Source: Pseudomonadota bacterium (GTDB taxonomy: Bacteria > Pseudomonadota > Gammaproteobacteria > Xanthomonadales > Xanthomonadaceae). Taken from it: a stretch of DNA of 10,957 bases. The stretch's first letter is position 1, and each line of letters begins with the position of its first letter. Shown here piece by piece: positions 6,718 through 10,957 of this stretch. Made by a program: the position numbers and the translations under genes. Location of the stretch: the NCBI GenBank assembly GCA_023419315.1, contig JAEZYE010000028.1, positions 1 through 10,957 on the forward strand, in the 5' to 3' direction. The notes beneath the pieces are model-generated. The model was given only the letters and a program-made list of their open reading frames with translations, was not told where the DNA came from and ran no database searches.

Positions 6718-6746
6718 GAAATAGCACGCTCGTTCTATTGTGTCCA
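6718..6746 (-). promoter_or_regulatory. Promoter of the TetR-hydrolase operon
   Basis: On the - strand TGGACA (6741-6746) and TATTTC (6718-6723) are 17 bp apart. The predicted start is at about 6711, next to the ATG at 6709. The operator palindrome occupies the spacer and overlaps the -10 box. Confidence 0.55.
6720..6739. promoter_or_regulatory. TetR-type operator palindrome
   Basis: AATAGCACGCTCGTTCTATT has 16 of 20 positions in dyad symmetry (AATAG-n-ACG-nn-CGT-n-CTATT). Length, symmetry and position between the promoter boxes of a tetR gene are typical of an autoregulatory TetR operator. The protein-site pairing is inferred. Confidence 0.7.
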
Positions 6747-6791
6747 GCCCGGCCGGATCGGCGACGCGCGCCTGCCCGACGCCGAATCCAT

Positions 6792-6797
6792 TAAACT
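6792..6797 (+). promoter_or_regulatory. Possible -10 box upstream of leucine dehydrogenase
   Basis: TAAACT is the best -10-like hexamer in the 6740-6906 gap. No convincing -35 lies at 16-18 bp. If used, transcription would start near 6804, just before the hairpin at 6806-6836. Confidence 0.3.
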
Positions 6798-6805
6798 GCG
6801 CGCCT

Positions 6806-6846
6806 GCGACGACCACGGCCTGCCCGGAAACGTCGCTTTTTTGTTT
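6806..6846 (+). terminator. Terminator-like hairpin in the leucine dehydrogenase leader
   Basis: GCGACG (6806-6811) pairs with CGTCGC (6831-6836). A small inner CGG/CCG stem (6816-6818 with 6824-6826) is possible, and TTTTTTGTTTT follows. No + strand gene upstream needs terminating because the neighbour is divergent. It may therefore act as an attenuator for the downstream operon, or be fortuitous. Confidence 0.4.
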
Positions 6847-6906
6847 TACAGCCCCCGTTGGCAATTGTCGGCAAACCCCGCGGCCCCCACCGCACCGGAG
6901 TCAATG

Positions 6907-8007
6907 ATGATCTTCGAAACACTCGATACGTCCGGCCACGAGCAGGTCGTCTTCTGCCACAACCCGGATGCGGGCCTGAAGGCCATCATCGCCATCCACA
7001 GCACGGTGCTCGGCCCCGCCCTCGGCGGCGTGCGCATGCGCCCGTATGCCGACGGCCAGACCGCGTTGACCGACGCACTGCGGCTCAGCCGCACGATGAC
7101 CTACAAGAATGCGCTGGCCGGGCTCAATGTTGGCGGTGGCAAGGCGGTGCTGATCGGCGACAGCACGCAGGACAAGACCGAAGTGCTGTTCCGCGCGTTC
7201 GGCCGTTACGTGGATTCGCTTGGCGGCCGCTACATCACGGCCGAAGACGTCGGCACCGACGTCAACGACATGGAGAACGTCTACCGGGAAACCGAATACG
7301 TGGTCGGCGTGCACCAGGTCCATGGTGGTTCGGGCGACCCGGCGCCGTTCACTGCCTACGGCGCGTTGCAGGGCCTGATGGCCACGCTCAACCGCAAGTT
7401 CGGCAACGAGGAAATCGGCAAGTACAGCTTCGCCGTGCAGGGCCTGGGCCATATCGGCATGGAGTTCGTGAAGCTGCTGAAGGAACGTGGCGCCAAGTTG
7501 TTCGTCACCGATCTCAATCCCGCGCTGGTCGAACACGCGGTCGAGGAATACGGCGCTGAAGCGGTGAAGCCGGATGAAATCTACGACCTGCCGGTGGATG
7601 TGTTCTCGCCCTGCGCGCTCGAATACGCCATCAACGCTGAAACGCTGCCGCGCCTGAAGGCCAAGGTCATCTGCGGCACCGCCAACAACCAGATGTCGCA
7701 CGTCACCGGCGTGGAAGCGGCCAAGCGCGGCATCCTGTATGCGCCGGATTACGCGGTGAATGCCGGCGGCGTGATCAACGTGTCGCTGGAAATCGACGGC
7801 TACAACCGCGAGCGTGCGATGCGCATGATGCGCACGATTTACCACACGGTCGGCAGGATTTTCGATCTGGCCGAGCGCGAGAACATCGCGCCGCAGTACG
7901 CGGCCGATCGCATCGCCGAGGCACGCATCAACGCCATCGGCAAACTCAAGCTGCCGCTGGGCCGCACCGCGCCGCGCTTCATGGGGCACTTGCGCGGCGA
8001 GCGATGA
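6907..8007 (+). CDS. ldh: Leucine (Leu/Val/Phe) dehydrogenase
   Basis: This 366-residue enzyme belongs to the Glu/Leu/Phe/Val dehydrogenase family and has the length of leucine dehydrogenases. It carries out NAD-dependent oxidative deamination of branched-chain amino acids to 2-oxo acids, or the reverse. The substrate domain has LGPALGGVRM (35-44), Lys67 in MTYKNALAG and the catalytic Lys79 in NVGGGKA, matching the paired lysines known in the Bacillus enzyme. The GTDVND motif is at 116-121. The NAD domain has GLGHIG (179-184) with Asp202 after the second strand, and the GTANNQ loop is at 257-262. Two ATGs are adjacent; the one at 6907 is preferred because GGAG (6897-6900) is then 6 nt away, against 3 nt for 6904. 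A TTG at 6841 would sit in the hairpin's T-tract and is rejected. It is the first gene of an operon with isovaleryl-CoA dehydrogenase (39-bp gap). Leu versus Val preference is not decidable here. Confidence 0.92.
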   Translation: MIFETLDTSGHEQVVFCHNPDAGLKAIIAIHSTVLGPALGGVRMRPYADGQTALTDALRLSRTMTYKNALAGLNVGGGKAVLIGDSTQDKTEVLFRAFGRYVDSLGGRYITAEDVGTDVNDMENVYRETEYVVGVHQVHGGSGDPAPFTAYGALQGLMATLNRKFGNEEIGKYSFAVQGLGHIGMEFVKLLKERGAKLFVTDLNPALVEHAVEEYGAEAVKPDEIYDLPVDVFSPCALEYAINAETLPRLKAKVICGTANNQMSHVTGVEAAKRGILYAPDYAVNAGGVINVSLEIDGYNRERAMRMMRTIYHTVGRIFDLAERENIAPQYAADRIAEARINAIGKLKLPLGRTAPRFMGHLRGER

Positions 8008-8030
8008 AGTAACTCCAATACAGGCCGCAC

Positions 8031-8042
8031 AAGGAGGGAGGA
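8031..8042 (+). promoter_or_regulatory. Strong ribosome binding site of isovaleryl-CoA dehydrogenase
   Basis: AAGGAGGGAGGA contains two overlapping Shine-Dalgarno cores 4-9 nt before the ATG at 8047. It fixes that start and suggests efficient translation of the second gene of the operon. Confidence 0.7.
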
Positions 8043-8046
8043 CCGA

Positions 8047-9219
8047 ATGCGACCCGCAGCCACACATGCTTTTCCCCTCGGGGAAGAGATCGACGCACTG
8101 CGCGAAGCCGTGCGTCGTTTTGCAGACGCCGAAATCGCACCGCGCGCCGCGCAGATCGATCACGACAACACCTTTCCACAGGATCTCTGGCCCAAGCTGG
8201 GCGAGATGGGCCTGCTCGGGATGACCATCAGCGAGGAGTTCGGCGGCAGCGCGATGAGCTACCTCGCCCACCTGGTGGCGATGGAGGAAATCTCGCGCGC
8301 CTCCGGCTCGGTGGGGCTGAGCTACGGCGCGCATTCCAATCTGTGCGTGTCCAACCTGTTCCTCAACGGCACCGACGCCCAGCGCCGCAAGTACCTGCCG
8401 AAACTGTGCAGCGGCGAGTGGAAGGGCGCGCTGGCAATGAGCGAACCCGGCGCGGGCTCGGACGTCGTGGGCTCGATGGGGTGCCGCGCCGTACTGCGTG
8501 ACGGCGTGTGGGTCGCCAATGGCAACAAGATGTGGATCACCAACGGCCCGGAAGCGGACGTGCTGCTGGTCTACATGCGCACAGCCAACAAGGATGCCGG
8601 CAGCCGCTGCATGACCGCGTTCATCGTCGAACGCGGCATGAAGGGGTTTTCCACGGCGCAGAAGCTGGACAAGTTCGGCATGCGCGGCAGCAACACCTGC
8701 GAACTCGTGTTCGAGGACTGCGAAATTCCCGTCGAGAACGTGCTGGGCGAAGTGAACCAGGGCGTCCGCGTGTTGATGAGCGGGCTCAATACCGAACGTC
8801 TGGTGCTGACCGGCGGCCCGATTGGATTGATGCAGGCGGCAATGGATGTCGCCCTGCCCTACGTGCGCGAACGCCGCCAGTTCGATGCGCCCATCGGCAC
8901 GTTCGGGCTGATGCAGGGAAAGATCGCGGACATGTACACCGCGCTGCAGTCCAGTCGCGCGTTCGCCTACCAGGTAGCGCGCGACTACGACGCCGGCCAT
9001 ACCCTGCGGGCAGCGGCCGCGGGCTGCCTGCTGCATGCCTCGGAAGCGGCCGTGCAGGTCACGCTGGAAGCCATCCAGACGCTCGGCGGCAACGGTTACA
9101 TCAACGAGTTCGACACCGGCCGCCTGCTGCGCGACGCCAAGCTCTACGCCATCGGCGCGGGCACCAACGAAATCCGCCGCATGCTGATCGGCCGCGAGCT
9201 GTTCGAAGGCCGCGGCTGA
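8047..9219 (+). CDS. ivd: Isovaleryl-CoA dehydrogenase
   Basis: This 390-residue acyl-CoA dehydrogenase (FAD enzyme) oxidises isovaleryl-CoA to 3-methylcrotonyl-CoA in leucine breakdown, passing electrons to ETF. The family signatures are MSEPGAGSDVV (131-141), WITNGPEADVLLVY (163-176), KLDKFGMRGSNTCEL (206-220) and GGNGYINEFDTGRLLRDAKLY (347-367). The catalytic base supports the specific name. Glu250 stands in SGLNTERLVL, as in isovaleryl-CoA dehydrogenases, while the usual position in other family members (YEGT) reads GAGT (370-373) with Ala371. Length and start agree with the family. It is the second gene after leucine dehydrogenase, and the two steps belong to one pathway. The other usual leucine genes (methylcrotonyl-CoA carboxylase, HMG-CoA lyase) are not in this window. 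A terminator follows within 20 bp. The liuA name would also be used. Confidence 0.94.
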   Translation: MRPAATHAFPLGEEIDALREAVRRFADAEIAPRAAQIDHDNTFPQDLWPKLGEMGLLGMTISEEFGGSAMSYLAHLVAMEEISRASGSVGLSYGAHSNLCVSNLFLNGTDAQRRKYLPKLCSGEWKGALAMSEPGAGSDVVGSMGCRAVLRDGVWVANGNKMWITNGPEADVLLVYMRTANKDAGSRCMTAFIVERGMKGFSTAQKLDKFGMRGSNTCELVFEDCEIPVENVLGEVNQGVRVLMSGLNTERLVLTGGPIGLMQAAMDVALPYVRERRQFDAPIGTFGLMQGKIADMYTALQSSRAFAYQVARDYDAGHTLRAAAAGCLLHASEAAVQVTLEAIQTLGGNGYINEFDTGRLLRDAKLYAIGAGTNEIRRMLIGRELFEGRG

Positions 9220-9225
9220 CCCTCC

Positions 9226-9248
9226 GGCCGTGCCAAGGCACGGCCTTT
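9226..9248 (+). terminator. Terminator after isovaleryl-CoA dehydrogenase
   Basis: GGCCGTGCC and GGCACGGCC form a perfect 9-bp inverted repeat around AA, followed by TTT. The T-tract is short, so termination may be partial. It starts 6 bp after the stop codon. Confidence 0.65.
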
Positions 9249-9251
9249 CCG

Positions 9252-9284
9252 CCGCCCGCGATTGCTGCACCGCATCGCGGGCGG
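9252..9284. repeat. Inverted repeat around the -35 region of the thiolase promoter
   Basis: CCGCCCGCGAT (9252-9262) is perfectly complementary to ATCGCGGGCGG (9274-9284), with an 11-nt loop. The repeat abuts the -10 box and encloses the -35 box, so it could be an operator. It could also be part of a two-hairpin terminator of the preceding gene. Confidence 0.55.
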
Positions 9285-9290
9285 GATAAT
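9262..9290 (+). promoter_or_regulatory. Thiolase promoter
   Basis: TTGCTG (9262-9267) and GATAAT (9285-9290) are 17 bp apart. The predicted start near 9297 leaves a leader of about 23 nt with GAGG (9307-9310) before the ATG. The gene can therefore be expressed independently of the upstream operon. Confidence 0.6.
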
Positions 9291-9319
9291 CCCTGCATTC
9301 CTATCCGAGGTTCCGTTCC

Positions 9320-10495
9320 ATGTCCGATATCGTCATCGCCGCGGCCAAGCGCACCGCCATCGGCTCGTTCCTGGGCCAGTTCACCGGCGTGCCGACGCCC
9401 GTGCTGGGCGCCGCTGCCATCCGCGCCGCGCTGGAGCAGTCGGGCGTCCCGGCCGACGCTGTCTCCGAAGTGATCATGGGCTGCGTGCTGCCGGCCAACC
9501 TCGGCCAGGCGCCCGCCCGTCAGGCTTCCCTTGCCGCCGGTCTGCCGGCCGGCACCGGCTGCACCACCATCAACAAGGTGTGCGGTTCGGGCATGAAGGC
9601 GATCATGCTGGGCCACGATCTGATCAAGGCCGGTTCGGCCGACATCGTCGTCGCCGGCGGCATGGAGTCGATGACCAACGCGCCGCACATGATTCCCAAC
9701 TCGCGTACCGGCAATCGCTATGGCGGTTTCCAGGCCGTCGATCACATGGCGTGGGACGGCCTGACCAATCCGTATGACGGCCAGGCGATGGGCGTGTTCG
9801 CCGAAGCCACCGTCGCCAAGTACGGCTTCACCCGCGAGGAGCAGGACGCCTACGCGAGCGAATCGGTGCGTCGCGCGCAGTCGGCGCAGCAGTCCGGCGC
9901 GTTCGATGCGGAAATCGTTCCGGTCAAGGTCGCGACGCGCAAGGGCGAAGTGGAAGTGAGCTCGGACGAACAGCCGGGCAAGTCGGACATCGCCAAGATC
10001 CCCACGCTCAAGCCTGCCTTCAAGAAGGACGGCACGGTCACTGCCGCCAGTTCGTCCAGCATTTCCGACGGCGCCGCCGCCACCGTGTTGCTGACCGCCG
10101 GGGAAGCCGAGCGTCGCGGCCTGCAGCCGCTGGCGAAGATCGTCGGCCATGCCACGTTCTCGCAACAGCCGGAGTGGTTCACCACATCGCCGGTCAGCGC
10201 AATCGAGAAGCTGCTCAAGCAGGTGGGCTGGCAGGTGGCCGACGTGGATCTGTTCGAAGTCAACGAAGCCTTCGCGGTCGTGGCGATGGCGCCGATCAAG
10301 GACCTGGGCATTCCGCACGAGAAGCTCAACGTCAATGGCGGCGCGTGCGCGCTTGGCCATCCGATTGGAGCCTCCGGTGCCCGTCTCGTGGTCACCCTGA
10401 TCCATGCCCTGCGTCAGCGCGGTCTGAAGCGCGGCATCGCTTCGCTTTGCATCGGCGGCGGCGAAGCAACCGCCATCGCGGTGGAAGTCATTTAA
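9320..10495 (+). CDS. atoB: Acetyl-CoA C-acetyltransferase (thiolase II)
   Basis: This 391-residue thiolase condenses or cleaves acetoacetyl-CoA/acetyl-CoA. The full catalytic set is present: nucleophile Cys88 in NKVCGSGMKA, NEAF with Asn315, GHPIG with His347, and the second Cys377 in CIGGG. The GGMESMTNAPH motif (113-123) is also typical. The length fits the 390-residue biosynthetic/degradative thiolases rather than the longer FadA/FadI types. The loop usually written TAGNASGxNDGAAA reads TAASSSSISDGAAA (241-254), and PEWFTTSP (284-291) is where other thiolases vary. The start has GAGG 9 nt upstream. It stands alone between its own promoter and terminator. The neighbouring branched-chain genes suggest a role in disposing of acetoacetyl-CoA from leucine, though polyhydroxyalkanoate or ketone-body metabolism cannot be excluded. 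The symbol is approximate; phaA would be another label. Confidence 0.92.
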   Translation: MSDIVIAAAKRTAIGSFLGQFTGVPTPVLGAAAIRAALEQSGVPADAVSEVIMGCVLPANLGQAPARQASLAAGLPAGTGCTTINKVCGSGMKAIMLGHDLIKAGSADIVVAGGMESMTNAPHMIPNSRTGNRYGGFQAVDHMAWDGLTNPYDGQAMGVFAEATVAKYGFTREEQDAYASESVRRAQSAQQSGAFDAEIVPVKVATRKGEVEVSSDEQPGKSDIAKIPTLKPAFKKDGTVTAASSSSISDGAAATVLLTAGEAERRGLQPLAKIVGHATFSQQPEWFTTSPVSAIEKLLKQVGWQVADVDLFEVNEAFAVVAMAPIKDLGIPHEKLNVNGGACALGHPIGASGARLVVTLIHALRQRGLKRGIASLCIGGGEATAIAVEVI

Positions 10496-10515
10496 CTGCC
10501 AGCGAAGCGTTGAAG

Positions 10516-10546
10516 CCCCGGGAATCCGCACAATTTCCGGGGTTTT
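10516..10546 (+). terminator. Thiolase terminator
   Basis: CCCCGGGAAT (10516-10525) pairs with ATTTCCGGGG (10533-10542) with one G-U pair and a 7-nt loop, followed by TTTT. It begins 21 bp after the stop codon. Confidence 0.8.
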
Positions 10547-10599
10547 CCAAGGGTTGGACCGATGGCCGGCAAACAGGGCCCGATGCGTTTAACGTTGGA

Positions 10600-10652
10600 T
10601 TGACAAAAATTACCCAACGACCGCTTGACAGCCGTAACGGGCGCGTCATCAT
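10600..10652 (+). promoter_or_regulatory. Lipoprotein promoter region
   Basis: Two consensus TTGACA hexamers occur 25 bp apart (10600-10605 and 10625-10630). The second pairs with CATCAT (10647-10652) at a 16-bp spacer, giving a predicted start near 10659. The first has no matching -10 and may be a relic or an accessory site. Confidence 0.5.
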
Positions 10653-10660
10653 GTTGCAGG

Positions 10661-10674
10661 CGCGCAATTGCGCG
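10661..10674. repeat. 14-bp perfect palindrome in the lipoprotein leader
   Basis: CGCGCAATTGCGCG is fully self-complementary. It lies immediately after the predicted transcription start and 17 nt before the GAGGAA ribosome site. It could be an operator or a 5' mRNA hairpin. Confidence 0.5.
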
Positions 10675-10703
10675 TTGCCTAACTAACGACGAGGAAATGC
10701 AAG

Positions 10704-10957
10704 ATGACCATGAACAAGGCTCTGATCGCGCTGGCCCTGGCTGCTGCCCTGGCTGCGTGCTCGAACCAGGAGCAGGCTGCTGACGCCGCTGCTGACGCCA
10801 ACGCCGCCGCCACCGAAGCCCAGGCTGCCGCCGACGCCGCCGCCGCTGCTGGCGACGCCACCGCCGACGCTGCCCAGCAGTCCGCTGACGCCGCTGCCAC
10901 CGCCGCCGACGCCGCTGCCACCGCCGCGACCGACGCTGCTGCCGCTGGCACCAACGC
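10704..10957 (+). CDS. Alanine-rich lipoprotein (3' end outside window)
   Basis: The frame starts at ATG with GAGGAA 7 nt upstream and stays open to the window end (84 residues visible). The first 18 residues are a classic lipoprotein signal peptide (MTMNKALIALALAAALAA) ending in the lipobox LAAC, so Cys19 should be acylated and the protein anchored in the cell envelope. Ser20 at +2 favours the outer membrane by the usual rule. The mature part is almost entirely Ala with regular Asp, Gln and Thr. Residues 61-67 and 68-74 are the same heptad ADAAATA, encoded by 21-bp tandem copies, and a decayed third copy follows. This resembles the alanine-zipper coiled coil of Lpp-like lipoproteins, but I cannot assign it to Lpp itself. 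It has its own promoter and a palindromic leader. A long antisense frame also crosses it; the signal peptide and ribosome site show that + is the coding strand. Confidence 0.82.
   Translation, partial: MTMNKALIALALAAALAACSNQEQAADAAADANAAATEAQAAADAAAAAGDATADAAQQSADAAATAADAAATAATDAAAAGTN

Noticed and set aside
6841..6906. TTG at 6841 as an earlier start of leucine dehydrogenase
   Set aside because: It lies in the T-tract after a hairpin with no ribosome site. The adjacent ATGs have GGAG, and the protein then has the usual length.
6901..9270. A 789-codon - strand frame opposite leucine dehydrogenase and isovaleryl-CoA dehydrogenase
   Set aside because: Its composition (His/Ala/Val/Arg-rich) is that of a codon-mirror shadow, and it runs through the intergenic gap without any domain.
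9101..10531. A 476-codon - strand frame opposite the thiolase
   Set aside because: Same mirror effect; the + strand thiolase has all catalytic motifs.
10679..10954. A - strand frame opposite the lipoprotein
   Set aside because: The Ala/Ser-rich sequence is the complement of the repeats, while the + strand has a signal peptide, lipobox and Shine-Dalgarno.

Overview
The window looks like chromosomal DNA from a GC-rich gammaproteobacterium of the Xanthomonadaceae/Lysobacteraceae group. This is inferred from the strong GC bias at third codon positions, a paired REP-like palindrome of a type I associate with that group, and the gene content. No taxonomic marker gene is present. Most of the window is ordinary metabolism. 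I see no rRNA, tRNA, CRISPR array, transposase or integrase.

Layout. (1) 2-436, +: 3' end of an unrecognised gene, followed by a REP-type inverted-repeat pair (444-585) and a bidirectional terminator (610-633). (2) 693-1351, -: a HigB toxin / HigA antitoxin operon read from a promoter whose spacer is filled by a 19-bp palindrome. The module is bracketed by two nearly identical 30-bp terminator sequences. (3) 1476-5036, -: one very large gene for a fused B12-dependent acyl-CoA mutase (IcmF type: B12 domain, G-protein chaperone and mutase in a single chain). (4) 5166-6709, -: a two-gene unit of a TetR-family repressor and an alpha/beta hydrolase, with a clear TetR-type operator in the promoter and a second copy of the motif inside the hydrolase gene. 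(5) 6907-9219, +: leucine (Leu/Val/Phe) dehydrogenase followed by isovaleryl-CoA dehydrogenase, as an operon preceded by a terminator-like hairpin. (6) 9320-10495, +: acetyl-CoA C-acetyltransferase with its own promoter and terminator. (7) 10704 to the window end, +: start of an alanine-rich lipoprotein.

Functionally the window centres on branched-chain amino acid and short acyl-CoA metabolism. Leucine dehydrogenase yields the branched 2-oxo acid. After an oxidative decarboxylation not encoded here, isovaleryl-CoA dehydrogenase acts on isovaleryl-CoA. The fused mutase rearranges isobutyryl-/butyryl-type CoA esters, and the thiolase handles acetoacetyl-CoA. This is a loose neighbourhood on both strands with separate promoters, not a single operon. 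Nothing here is certainly a new system. The best leads are the paired TetR sites, the 30-bp repeats around the toxin-antitoxin module, the leader hairpin of the leucine dehydrogenase operon, and the unusual features of the mutase.
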